Assembly (NCBI RefSeq): GCF_001428525.1 | Contig: NZ_LMHW01000011.1 | Coordinates: 1 to 64,000 of the forward strand | Length of the DNA: 64,000 nt | From: Flavobacterium sp. Root186 | GTDB lineage: Bacteria; Bacteroidota; Bacteroidia; Flavobacteriales; Flavobacteriaceae | Reading direction: 5' to 3' | Shown here: positions 25,788 to 34,620 of the stretch, piece by piece | Layout of the letters: each line of letters begins with the position of its first letter | Numbering within the stretch: position 1 is the stretch's first letter | The notes under the pieces: model-generated | What the model was told of the DNA's origin: nothing | Seen by the model: only the letters and a program-made list of their open reading frames with translations | The model's database searches: none | Made by a program: the position numbers and the translations under genes

Positions 25788-26798
25788 ATGCTAAACGAAG
25801 AACAAGAGAAATTTGTATTTGCTATAAATCATGAAAGTGACATTCCCAAATACCAGCAATTGGTAGACGGAATAACAAATGCAATTGCTGAAAATATATT
25901 GCAAAAGGGAGATTTGCTTCCGTCCGTAAATAGTATTTGTAAAACGAATCAGTTGTCTAGAGATACGGTTTTTAAGGCGTATACGATTTTAAAAGATCAG
26001 AATACGATTGAATCTGTACCAAACAAAGGATATTATGTTTCGGGAGAAACGAGAAAAGTGCTTTTGGTTTTAGACACTTTTAAGGCATATAAAGAGGTTT
26101 TGTACCATTCGTTTGTGAATAACCTGCCCGATAATGTGATTACTGATGTGCAGTTTCACCATTATAACATTGATGTTTTTAAAACGATTATCAATAATGG
26201 AATTGGGAAGTATTACAAATATGTGGTGATGAATTTTGATCACAAAGAAATTGCTCCGGCTTTGTCGGCCATTTCGAAAGATAAACTGCTTTTGATTGAC
26301 TGGAATATTCAGGCAGATAAAAGTTATAATTATGTTTTTCAGGATTTTGGGAAAGCTTTTTATGAGTCTTTGACAGAGGCGGCTGATTTGTTTAAAAAGT
26401 ATAAAAAGATACAATTTGTGTATCCGGATTTTACAAATCACCCAAAAGAAACGGTTGACTTTTTTAAGAAATTCTGTGCTGATTTCAACTTTGAATATGA
26501 GATTGTAACAGATCCTAAAAAATTCAATATCGAAAAAGGAATGGCGTATATCAGTGTAAGTGACAGGATTTTAGGCTATTTTTTAGAACAGTGTAAAGAG
26601 AAAGATTTAGAGCCCGGAAAAGACGTTGGTTTTTTGTCGTACAACGAAACGCCAATGAAGAAATTTATATACAAAGGGATTTCAGTTGTATCAACTGATT
26701 TTAAGGAACTAGGAACCAAAGCAGCGGCATTTATTACGCATGATGAAGATACTCAGTGTTATGTGCCGACAAAATTAATAATAAGAGAATCATTGTAA
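25788..26798 (+). CDS. GntR-family regulator with sugar-binding-type C-terminal domain (XylR type)
   Basis: This is a protein of about 336 residues. I place the start at 25788 (MLNEEQEKFVF), because the upstream extension to 25641 translates the GC-rich RNA element. The N-terminal winged helix is of GntR type (IPKYQQLVDGITNAI, LPSVNSICKTNQLSRDTVFKAYTILK, VPNKGYYV). The rest resembles a LacI/periplasmic-binding-protein sensor domain (KVLLVLDTF, VVMNFDH, DVGFLSYNETPMKKFI). This architecture is known for xylose-responsive XylR regulators of Bacteroidetes. Xylulokinase starts 2 bp after its stop, so it is co-transcribed with xylB and xylA and may autoregulate them. Confidence 0.9.
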   Translation: MLNEEQEKFVFAINHESDIPKYQQLVDGITNAIAENILQKGDLLPSVNSICKTNQLSRDTVFKAYTILKDQNTIESVPNKGYYVSGETRKVLLVLDTFKAYKEVLYHSFVNNLPDNVITDVQFHHYNIDVFKTIINNGIGKYYKYVVMNFDHKEIAPALSAISKDKLLLIDWNIQADKSYNYVFQDFGKAFYESLTEAADLFKKYKKIQFVYPDFTNHPKETVDFFKKFCADFNFEYEIVTDPKKFNIEKGMAYISVSDRILGYFLEQCKEKDLEPGKDVGFLSYNETPMKKFIYKGISVVSTDFKELGTKAAAFITHDEDTQCYVPTKLIIRESL

Positions 26799-26800
26799 GT

Positions 26801-28282
26801 ATGTATTATATCGGATATGATATTGGAAGTTCTTCTGTCAAGGCAGCCTTGGTAGAAGCGGAAACAGGTAAAAAAGTAATCGTTTTGAATGAACCGCAGA
26901 ACGAAATGGAAATCCTTTCGATTCACCCGGATTGGGCAGAGCAGGATCCTGAAATCTGGTGGCAGCACATTTGTACGGCAACTAAAAGAGCGATTCGAGA
27001 AGCTAATATTGATGCATCTAAAATTCAGGGAATTGGTATTTCGTACCAAATGCACGGATTGGTTATTGTAGATGCAGCCGGAAATGCGCTTCGAAATTCG
27101 ATTATTTGGTGCGACAGCCGTGCGGTTGAAATTGGAAATACCGCTTTCGCCGAAATTGGAGAGCAAAAATGTATGGAGCATTTATTGAATTCTCCTGGAA
27201 ACTTTACGGCTTCGAAACTAAAATGGGTAAAAGAAAACGAACCCGAAGTTTATAATAAAATTGCTAAATACATGCTTCCGGGAGATTACATCGCTTTGAA
27301 ATTAACAGGGGAAGTAACGACAACCAAAAATGGTTTGTCTGAAGGAATGCTTTGGGATTATAAAGAAAATAAAGTTGCTGACTGGCTTTTGGATTACTAT
27401 GGAATCGATAAGTCTTTGACGCCAAAAATTGTAGAAAACTTTACAAACCAAGGAGTTGTTACTGAAAAAGCTTCGGCAGAATCAGGTCTTCCAGCAGGAA
27501 TTCCGATTGTGTATAGAGCAGGAGATCAGCCAAATAATGCTTTGGCTTTAAATGTTTTGAATCCGGGAGAAGTAGCGGCTACGGGTGGAACTTCAGGTGT
27601 TTTTTATGCAGTAAGCGAAATGTCGTTAGGAAAAAGTACGAGAGTAAACAATTTCGTTCACGTAAACTACGAACTGGAAACGCCAAGAGTTGGTAAACTT
27701 TTGAATATTAACGGAGCAGGAATTCAGTACAGATGGCTTCGAAATAATATGGGGAATGAAAGCTACGAGGCTATGAATGAAAAAGCTTCGAATATTGAAG
27801 TGGGTTCAGAAGGCGTAGTGGTGATTCCGTTTGGGAATGGTGCTGAGCGTATGTTCAACAACAAGAATATTGGAACACATTTTTTAAACCTCAACTTAAA
27901 TATTCACAATAGTGCGCATTTGTTTAGAGCTTCTCTTGAAGGAATTGCTTTTTCATTTGTGTACGGAATGGAGTGTTTAAAAGAGGATAATGCGACAATT
28001 AATGTCATAAGAGCCGGAAATGATAATCTTTTCCGTTCTGAGATTTTCTCGAATACTGTGGCGACTTTAATTGGTCACGAAATTGAAATTTATAATACAA
28101 CCGGAGCAGTGGGTGCCGCAAGAGCAGTTGGCTTAAAAGATGGTGATTACAACAAATTCGGAGCTAATGTGAGTGACAACGATCACGTGATGACGTTTTT
28201 ACCGCTGCACAACAAAGAACCTTACGAAACGGCTTATAAAAAATGGAAACAAGAATTAGAATTAATATTAACAACTAAATAA
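26801..28282 (+). CDS. xylB: Xylulokinase
   Basis: This 493-residue FGGY-family kinase starts at 26801 ([18 protein letters not shown]). The 15-codon upstream extension overlaps xylR and lacks similarity to the family. The phosphate-1 motif is [13 protein letters not shown]. The substrate segment is [15 protein letters not shown] with NSIIWCDSR. The second ATP motif includes [15 protein letters not shown], and the adenosine site follows near [17 protein letters not shown]. It phosphorylates D-xylulose to xylulose-5-phosphate in the cytosol. It sits between xylR (2 bp) and xylA (8 bp) as one operon. Confidence 0.96.
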   Translation: MYYIGYDIGSSSVKAALVEAETGKKVIVLNEPQNEMEILSIHPDWAEQDPEIWWQHICTATKRAIREANIDASKIQGIGISYQMHGLVIVDAAGNALRNSIIWCDSRAVEIGNTAFAEIGEQKCMEHLLNSPGNFTASKLKWVKENEPEVYNKIAKYMLPGDYIALKLTGEVTTTKNGLSEGMLWDYKENKVADWLLDYYGIDKSLTPKIVENFTNQGVVTEKASAESGLPAGIPIVYRAGDQPNNALALNVLNPGEVAATGGTSGVFYAVSEMSLGKSTRVNNFVHVNYELETPRVGKLLNINGAGIQYRWLRNNMGNESYEAMNEKASNIEVGSEGVVVIPFGNGAERMFNNKNIGTHFLNLNLNIHNSAHLFRASLEGIAFSFVYGMECLKEDNATINVIRAGNDNLFRSEIFSNTVATLIGHEIEIYNTTGAVGAARAVGLKDGDYNKFGANVSDNDHVMTFLPLHNKEPYETAYKKWKQELELILTTK

Positions 28283-28290
28283 AAGAACAA

Positions 28291-29616
28291 ATGATAGTTT
28301 TAGGAGATAAAGAATACTACAAAGGTATTGGCCAAATAAAATTTGAAGGAAAGGAATCTGATAATCCATTGGCATTTAAATATTACAATCCAGACCAAAT
28401 TGTAGCTGGAAAAACAATGCGTGAGCACTTTAGATTTGCTATCGCTTACTGGCATACATTCTGCGGACAGGGGAGTGATCCATTCGGACCAGGAACACAG
28501 CAATTTGCTTGGGATAAGTCTTCAGATCCGTACCAAGCAGCAAAAGATAAAGCTGATGCTGCTTTTGAATTTATCAGCAAAATGGGATTCGATTATTTCT
28601 GTTTTCACGATTACGATTTGATTGCTGAAGGATCAACTTTCGCAGAATCAGAAAAACGTTTAGCATTTATTACGGATTACTTAAAACAGAAAAAAGCAGA
28701 CTCTGGAATTAAATTGCTTTGGGGAACTTCAAACTGTTTCTCAAACCCAAGATTCATGAACGGAGCAGCTACAAATCCTGATTTTAATGTAGTAGCAAGA
28801 GCAGGAGGGCAAGTAAAATTAGCACTTGACGCAACAATCGCTTTAGGCGGAGAAAACTACGTATTTTGGGGTGGTAGAGAAGGTTATATGTCTTTATTAA
28901 ATACCGATATGGGAAGAGAATTAGACCACATGGCACAATTCTTAACTATGTCAAGAGACTATGCAAGAGCACAAGGTTTTAAAGGAACTTTCTTTATCGA
29001 GCCAAAACCAATGGAGCCATCAAAACACCAATACGATTTTGACTCGGCAACAGCAATTGGATTCTTAAAAGAATATGGTTTAGATAAAGATTTCAAAATC
29101 AATATCGAGGTAAACCACGCTACATTGGCACAACACACTTTCCAACATGAACTTGAAGTTGCGGCAAAAGCGGGAATGTTAGGAAGCATCGATGCAAACA
29201 GAGGAGATTACCAAAATGGCTGGGATACAGATCAGTTCCCAAATAATATCCAAGAAACAACTGAGGCAATGTTGGTTTTCTTAAAAGCTGGCGGATTACA
29301 AGGTGGAGGTGTTAACTTTGATGCTAAAATCAGAAGAAACTCTACAGATTTAGAAGATGTTTTCTTAGCGCACATCGGTGGTGCTGATACTTTTGCAAGA
29401 GCTTTATTGACTGCTGATAAAATCATTACTTCTTCTCCTTATGAAAAATTAAGAAAAGAAAGATACAGCTCTTTTGATGCAGGAAAAGGAAAAGATTTTG
29501 CAGAAGGAAAATTAACCCTTAAAGATTTATACGATATCGCAAATCAAAATGGAGAATTAACGCTTCAGAGCGGTAAACAGGAATTGTTTGAAAATATTAT
29601 TAACCAATATATTTAA
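28291..29616 (+). CDS. xylA: Xylose isomerase
   Basis: This 441-residue TIM-barrel enzyme is of the longer class II type. Characteristic segments are [20 protein letters not shown], the catalytic-His region [30 protein letters not shown], the metal-binding [30 protein letters not shown] with metal ligands, and [20 protein letters not shown]. It converts D-xylose to D-xylulose in the cytosol and needs two divalent metals. It is the last gene of xylR-xylB-xylA. A hairpin follows at 29641. Confidence 0.97.
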   Translation: MIVLGDKEYYKGIGQIKFEGKESDNPLAFKYYNPDQIVAGKTMREHFRFAIAYWHTFCGQGSDPFGPGTQQFAWDKSSDPYQAAKDKADAAFEFISKMGFDYFCFHDYDLIAEGSTFAESEKRLAFITDYLKQKKADSGIKLLWGTSNCFSNPRFMNGAATNPDFNVVARAGGQVKLALDATIALGGENYVFWGGREGYMSLLNTDMGRELDHMAQFLTMSRDYARAQGFKGTFFIEPKPMEPSKHQYDFDSATAIGFLKEYGLDKDFKINIEVNHATLAQHTFQHELEVAAKAGMLGSIDANRGDYQNGWDTDQFPNNIQETTEAMLVFLKAGGLQGGGVNFDAKIRRNSTDLEDVFLAHIGGADTFARALLTADKIITSSPYEKLRKERYSSFDAGKGKDFAEGKLTLKDLYDIANQNGELTLQSGKQELFENIINQYI

Positions 29617-29640
29617 TTGGTAAGATTTTAAAAATATATT

Positions 29641-29673
29641 AAACCTAACAGATTTTGAAAACCTGTTAGGTTT
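29641..29673 (+). terminator. Hairpin after xylA, probable terminator
   Basis: AAACCTAACAG pairs with CTGTTAGGTTT around a short loop, about 25 bp after the xylA stop. Only a weak T-run follows, so read-through into the transaldolase gene is possible. Confidence 0.6.
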
Positions 29674-30044
29674 CTACAAAAATATTTAGTGAGATAAAAT
29701 ATCTAAAAAAAATCAAAATCTTTATATGATAGCTGTAGAAAGTAAAAATTATTTCAACAGTTAATTTTAGATAAAATTGAGAAATGTGTATTAAGATTAT
29801 GACTTGTTTTTGAGATTTAGATTTGAAGAAAATAGATTGAAGGTTTAGTTAGCTATTTTTTAATGATTAAAACGAAAAAATGAAGTCAGTTTGATAAAAT
29901 TATTAAGTGAGTTATTTTTTTATTGAAGGTTTTTTGAAGAGCAGAATCGGTCGAAATGCACATTTTTTTCTCACTAACAGTTTACACACAATCTTTATCA
30001 AAGTTTTAAACTTTGACAAAGATAATTACACAAAGAAATACCCA

Positions 30045-30158
30045 CAATCTTGTCATTTCGAGGAACGAGAAATCTTCGCAAGAAACTCTACAAAGATTGG
30101 CGATCCTTAGTGAGGAGCTACTGACGAAGATTTCTCGTTCCTCGAAATGACAAGATTG
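30045..30158. repeat. Inverted repeat with perfect 34-bp arms
   Basis: The arm 30045-30078 (starting CAATCTTGTCATTTCGAGG) is perfectly complementary to 30125-30158. About 46 bp separate the arms. The TTGTCATTTCGAGGAACGAG core belongs to a family seen between genes in flavobacteria, and a smaller relative sits at 21503. Confidence 0.9.
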
Positions 30159-30249
30159 AGAGGAATTCAACTCATTAAAACCACACAACTTACTCCATTA
30201 AAACAATTACAGACCACAAAATAACCACCAACCTTAAACCAAAAAACTT

Positions 30250-30906
30250 ATGAAATTTTTTATTGATACCGCTAATCTGGAAGACATTCGAGAAGCACAA
30301 TCTCTCGGAGTTCTTGACGGCGTAACCACCAATCCTTCTTTAATGGCAAAAGAAGGTATTACCGGAAAGGAAAATATCCTAAAACATTATCTTGACATTT
30401 GTAATATTGTCGACGGCGATGTTTCTGCTGAGGTAATCTTAACCGATTATGACGGAATGATAAGAGAAGGAGAAGAACTTGCCGCTTTACATCCGCAGAT
30501 TGTGGTGAAGTTACCCATGATTGGCGACGGTATAAAAGCTTGTAAATATTTTTCTTCAAAAGGAATTAAAACCAATGTAACTTTAGTGTTTTCGGCAGGG
30601 CAGGCATTATTGGCTGCGAAAGCCGGAGCGACTTATGTTTCTCCATTTTTAGGAAGATTAGATGATGTTTCGACAGATGGAATGCATTTAATTGCTGAAA
30701 TCAGAGAAATTTATGATAATTACGATTATCAAACGCAAATACTTTCTGCTTCGGTAAGGCATACGATGCATATTGTAAATTGTGCTAAAGTAGGATCAGA
30801 TGTTATGACCGGGCCGCTATCAGCAATTAAAGGATTATTGAAACATCCGCTTACTGATATTGGTTTAAAACAATTTGTTGAAGATGCAAAAAAAATGAAT
30901 CTCTAA
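30250..30906 (+). CDS. Fructose-6-phosphate aldolase / transaldolase-like protein
   Basis: This 218-residue cytosolic protein is of the short FSA/TalC subgroup. It has the start [16 protein letters not shown], the motif [13 protein letters not shown], the Schiff-base Lys87 in [44 protein letters not shown], and the end [19 protein letters not shown]. Such enzymes work as transaldolases or as fructose-6-phosphate aldolases, and sequence alone does not separate the two. Beside xylAB it would help feed xylulose-5-phosphate through the non-oxidative pentose phosphate pathway. It has a strong terminator of its own. Confidence 0.92.
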   Translation: MKFFIDTANLEDIREAQSLGVLDGVTTNPSLMAKEGITGKENILKHYLDICNIVDGDVSAEVILTDYDGMIREGEELAALHPQIVVKLPMIGDGIKACKYFSSKGIKTNVTLVFSAGQALLAAKAGATYVSPFLGRLDDVSTDGMHLIAEIREIYDNYDYQTQILSASVRHTMHIVNCAKVGSDVMTGPLSAIKGLLKHPLTDIGLKQFVEDAKKMNL

Positions 30907-30930
30907 ACTCAAATACGCAGCACAATGACT

Positions 30931-30963
30931 AAGCCCTTTTCTTTTGGAAAAGGGCTTTTTTTG
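30931..30963 (+). terminator. Terminator after the transaldolase gene
   Basis: AAGCCCTTTTC pairs with GAAAAGGGCTT around a 5-nt loop, followed by seven or more Ts. It separates the xylose-use genes from the SusC operon. Confidence 0.92.
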
Positions 30964-30974
30964 TAACTTTTCAA

Positions 30975-30984
30975 CAACCGATTG
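30975..30984 (+). promoter_or_regulatory. CAACCGATTG operator copy 5
   Basis: ACAACCGATTGC lies 322 bp upstream of copy 6, just after the transaldolase terminator. It is distal to the main susC promoter and could be an auxiliary operator. Confidence 0.62.
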
Positions 30985-31296
30985 CCTTTTTGAATTGTTT
31001 TAAAATCAAATATTTTTCGAGAGGCACTCGTATTCAGCTTTCCTTTAGAATATTAAGTTAAAAATTCAATTATTCTGTAATTTTAGTATTACTAAAACGA
31101 TGTAGATGTATTGAAAATATCTTAAATTCTATATTTTATACTTTTTTTAATATTTTGAATGAAACAGCTTTTTATTCATAATCTTTTAGTTGAAGAAGTT
31201 GAAAAATATGTATATAATTTAATTTTTTGGCAATATAAATAAACTATATGTTTTTTTAAGATAATATTTTTTTAAAATTCTTAAATAAAATTAACG

Positions 31297-31333
31297 CAAC
31301 CGATTGTGTGTTGTTGTTTTTTATATATATTTG
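31297..31333 (+). promoter_or_regulatory. susC promoter with embedded operator copy 6
   Basis: The site CAACCGATTG (31297-31306) ends in TTG. That TTG is followed, after exactly 19 bp, by TATATTTG (31326-31333), a perfect TAnnTTTG. The operator thus supplies the -33 element of the promoter, and a bound repressor would exclude RNA polymerase. This promoter would drive susC, susD and the following genes. Confidence 0.75.
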
Positions 31334-31439
31334 TTTCAATAATGATTATAAGTATTTTTTGTTCTAAAAACCAGCTTCTATATCATTTCATAAAAAAAAC
31401 TAACTAAACCATACTATTAACTCATTAAACTAATTATTT

Positions 31440-34400
31440 ATGACTAACCTTTTAATTACTAAAAGCAAATCAAAATACTTTAAAAATTTAGGATATCTAA
31501 TCCTGATGTTAGTATTTTCTGCTGCGGTAAATGCACAAACCACTGTGTCAGGAACTGTTTCTGATAGTAACGGACCAATACCGGGAGTAAACATTTTTGT
31601 AAAAGGAACTAAAATCAGTTCAGTTTCTAATTTTGACGGAACGTATACCATCAGCCCGGTTCCCGCAAATGCAACCTTATCTTTCAGCTTTATTGGTTAT
31701 AGCTCAAAAGACGTTGCAGTTGCTAACAAAAGTAAAATAGACGTAATACTGGAAGAAGATGTAAGCAGCTTAAAAGAAGTTGTAGTGGTAGGTTACGGTA
31801 CCATGAAAAGATCAGATTTGACAGGTTCTGTTTCATCCGTAACGAGTCAGGCCGTTGCCCAGTCAGTTACTACATCAATCGAGCAGGTTTTACAAGGACG
31901 TGCTGCGGGTGTAAATGTACAGGCAAACAACGGTGCACCAGGTGCGAGTTCTTCCATTCGTATTCGTGGTATCAGTTCGTTAACAGGTTCAAATGAACCA
32001 ATCTTTGTAATCGACGGCGTTATTATTGACAATACTACAAGTTCTGTAAACACAAACCCGCTTTCTATGATTAATCCGTCAGACATTGTTTCGATGGACG
32101 TTTTAAAAGATGCTTCTGCAACTGCAATTTATGGTTCCAGAGCAGCAAACGGGGTTATTATCGTAACTACAAAGCGCGGTAAAAAAGGCGATCTTACTTT
32201 AAACTTTGACAGTTATGTAGGATGGCAGGAAATTCCGAAACACTTAGATTTATTAAACCTTAGAGAGTACGGAACATTAAAAAACACACGCTCAGATTTA
32301 GGAATTGTACAGCGTGACAATACATTCATTCGTCCTGATTTATTAGGAGAAGGAACAGACTGGCAGAAAGAATTGTTCAACACAGCCTTAATGCAGAGCT
32401 ACAATTTATCAGCTTCCGGAGGTTCGGAAAGTACAACTTACTCTTTAGGGATAGGATATTTAGATCAGGAAGGTATTGCAATTGGTTCTTCATTTGACCG
32501 TTTCAATTTAAGAGGAGTTGTAGATTCACAGGTAAAAAGCTTCTTAAAATTGGGAGTAAATTTTGCTCTGAGTCAATACAACCAAACGACTACGGTTACA
32601 GACGATGCTTTAATCATAACTGCTTTAAAACAAACTCCAAACGTTGCGGTTCGTAATGCCGACGGAACTTTTGATGGTCCGGACACTACAGAATTCGTTC
32701 AAAACAACCCAATAGGTTTAGCGTCTATAAAAGACAATCACAATAAAAATTACGCAATCAGAGCTAATACGTATGCTGAAATTGGTTTTACAAAAGACCT
32801 TAAATTCAAAACACAATATTCATTAGATTACGGATTTGCAAACAATTATACTTTTAATCCATCTTATACTTTTGGAGCATTGGTAAACGATGTACGTGAA
32901 GGAACAAGAACAAAATCAAACAGTGCATTTTGGAGCTGGAATAATTTATTGACTTACAATAAAACTTTTGGTGTCCATACCATTAATGCAATGTTAGGTC
33001 AGGAAATGCAGGAATCAAGCTGGGAAAGCCTTTACGGATACCGTTCTGGGTACATCACAAATGGTGCTACAGATTTAAATGCCGGAGATGCTACAACAGC
33101 AAGAAATTCAAATTCAAGCAGCGTAAGTTCTATCAGCTCATACTTCGGAAGATTGTTTTATTCTTTCAATGATAAATATTTGCTGACTGCTACTTTAAGA
33201 AGAGACGGATCTTCAAAATTTGCAGAAGAAAATCGTTGGGGATGGTTTCCGTCAGCTGCTTTGGCCTGGAAAATTTCAAATGAAAATTTCTTAAAGGAAA
33301 ATAAAACTATCAACAATTTAAAATTACGTTTAGGTTGGGGAGCAGTTGGTAACCAAAGCGCGCCAAACTATGCTTACACTTCAATTTACGGATCTTCGGC
33401 AACAAACTGGGGAACTGGGCAGTTGGCAGGAAATACGGCAAATCCAGACATTAAATGGGAAACTACTTATTCGAGCAACTTAGGTTTAGATCTTGGTCTT
33501 TTTAATAACAGAGTAGAATTGGTTGCTGATGTTTATTACAAAAAGACAAACGATTTACTTCTGGAACTTCCATTGCCTGCTTACGTAGGAACAACAGGGC
33601 AAGGCGCTACAAGACCGCCAACAGTAAACATTGGATCTCTTGAAAATAAAGGATTTGAGTTTAGTTTGAATACCATTAACATGGAGAGAAACGATTTTAT
33701 ATGGAAATCTAATATTGTTTTCTCGATGAACAGAAGCAAAGTTCTGGCGCTTAATACAGAATCTGGCGTATTAAATAAAACAATTCAGCAAGGTTCTGAT
33801 GTTACAACCGTTACCAGAACGGCTGTTGGAGAAGCAATAGGGCAATTTTACGGATATAAAGTTATTGGCCGATTTGAAAAAGCTACGGATTTCTATTATA
33901 AAGATAAAGACGGAGTGGTAAAACCAACGGCTTTACCAGAAGGAATGGCGATTGGCGAAAACGGCGTTTGGATTGGGGATTATATTTTTGAAGACGTAAA
34001 CAAAGACGGAATCATCAACGAAAAAGACCGTGATTATATCGGAAATCCGGCTCCTGATTTTACTTTCGGTATCGGAAACACATTTTCTTTTCAGGGATTT
34101 GATATCAATATTTTGCTGACAGGTTCTTACGGAAATGATATCGTAAACTACCAAAGACGCTGGTTAGAAAATCCTCGTGAAAATACCAATTTATTGAAAT
34201 CTTCTTTAGGATATGCGCAGTTAGAATTAATCGATCCAAACGGGCCAAACGATTATCGTAATGTGCAAATTGTGGGCGGAGATCCTTATATGACCAGAAT
34301 TGCTGCGTCGTCTGCATCATCAGCTTCAAACTACCGTTTTAGCAACCGTTTTGTAGAAGATGGTTCTTATGTCAGAGTAAAGAATATTTCGATAGGATAT

Positions 34401-34607
34401 AATCTTCCAAAGAAATTATATTCTAAATACGGAATCTCAAACATTAAGATATATTCTAATGCGCAAAATGTTTTAACATTTACAAAATACAAAGGTTACG
34501 ATCCAGAAGTGGGATCAATTAATCAGGATGCGCTTTTAAGTGGTATTGATAATGGACGTTATCCTTCGCCAATTATTACAACGCTTGGATTGAATGTTAA
34601 TTTCTAA
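31440..34607 (+). CDS. SusC-like TonB-dependent outer-membrane transporter (xylan locus)
   Basis: This 1055-residue protein has a signal peptide ending SAAVNAQ. A carboxypeptidase-like N-terminal domain (VSGTVSDSNGPIPGVNIFVKGT) comes next, then the TonB box region (LKEVVVVGYGTMKRSDLTGSVSSV). The plug has VLQGRAAGVNVQ, SIRIRGISSL and DVLKDASATAIYGSRAANGVIIVTTKRGKKG. The C-terminal beta-barrel ends in TLGLNVNF. It would import xylo-oligosaccharides through the outer membrane using TonB energy, with the SusD lid encoded 13 bp downstream. It is the first gene of a SusC-SusD-TIG-GH10-GH35-esterase run and has an operator-containing promoter. Confidence 0.96.
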   Translation: MTNLLITKSKSKYFKNLGYLILMLVFSAAVNAQTTVSGTVSDSNGPIPGVNIFVKGTKISSVSNFDGTYTISPVPANATLSFSFIGYSSKDVAVANKSKIDVILEEDVSSLKEVVVVGYGTMKRSDLTGSVSSVTSQAVAQSVTTSIEQVLQGRAAGVNVQANNGAPGASSSIRIRGISSLTGSNEPIFVIDGVIIDNTTSSVNTNPLSMINPSDIVSMDVLKDASATAIYGSRAANGVIIVTTKRGKKGDLTLNFDSYVGWQEIPKHLDLLNLREYGTLKNTRSDLGIVQRDNTFIRPDLLGEGTDWQKELFNTALMQSYNLSASGGSESTTYSLGIGYLDQEGIAIGSSFDRFNLRGVVDSQVKSFLKLGVNFALSQYNQTTTVTDDALIITALKQTPNVAVRNADGTFDGPDTTEFVQNNPIGLASIKDNHNKNYAIRANTYAEIGFTKDLKFKTQYSLDYGFANNYTFNPSYTFGALVNDVREGTRTKSNSAFWSWNNLLTYNKTFGVHTINAMLGQEMQESSWESLYGYRSGYITNGATDLNAGDATTARNSNSSSVSSISSYFGRLFYSFNDKYLLTATLRRDGSSKFAEENRWGWFPSAALAWKISNENFLKENKTINNLKLRLGWGAVGNQSAPNYAYTSIYGSSATNWGTGQLAGNTANPDIKWETTYSSNLGLDLGLFNNRVELVADVYYKKTNDLLLELPLPAYVGTTGQGATRPPTVNIGSLENKGFEFSLNTINMERNDFIWKSNIVFSMNRSKVLALNTESGVLNKTIQQGSDVTTVTRTAVGEAIGQFYGYKVIGRFEKATDFYYKDKDGVVKPTALPEGMAIGENGVWIGDYIFEDVNKDGIINEKDRDYIGNPAPDFTFGIGNTFSFQGFDINILLTGSYGNDIVNYQRRWLENPRENTNLLKSSLGYAQLELIDPNGPNDYRNVQIVGGDPYMTRIAASSASSASNYRFSNRFVEDGSYVRVKNISIGYNLPKKLYSKYGISNIKIYSNAQNVLTFTKYKGYDPEVGSINQDALLSGIDNGRYPSPIITTLGLNVNF

Positions 34608-34620
34608 AATTTTACAAACT

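Larger units (their letters stand above)
29617..30249. other. Long intergenic region between xylA and transaldolase
   Basis: 633 bp without a credible gene. It contains a hairpin after xylA (29641-29673), AT-rich spacer, and a perfect 34-bp-arm inverted repeat (30045-30158). The short open frames here are formed by the repeat itself. Confidence 0.6.
30907..31439. other. Regulatory region upstream of the xylan susC
   Basis: 533 bp without a gene. After the transaldolase terminator it carries two CAACCGATTG sites (30975 and 31297), a tentative distal promoter (TTG at 30990-30992, 18 bp, TATTTTTC), and the main susC promoter (31304-31333). About 100 nt of leader precede the susC ATG. Confidence 0.65.

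Noticed and set aside
29941..29960. GAATCGGTCG as a further operator
   Set aside because: Only the core ATCGGT matches, the TTG/CAA arms are broken and no promoter is nearby.
29907..30188. Open frames of 60-67 codons on both strands before the transaldolase gene
   Set aside because: They are made largely by the perfect inverted repeat, which is open in several frames by symmetry.
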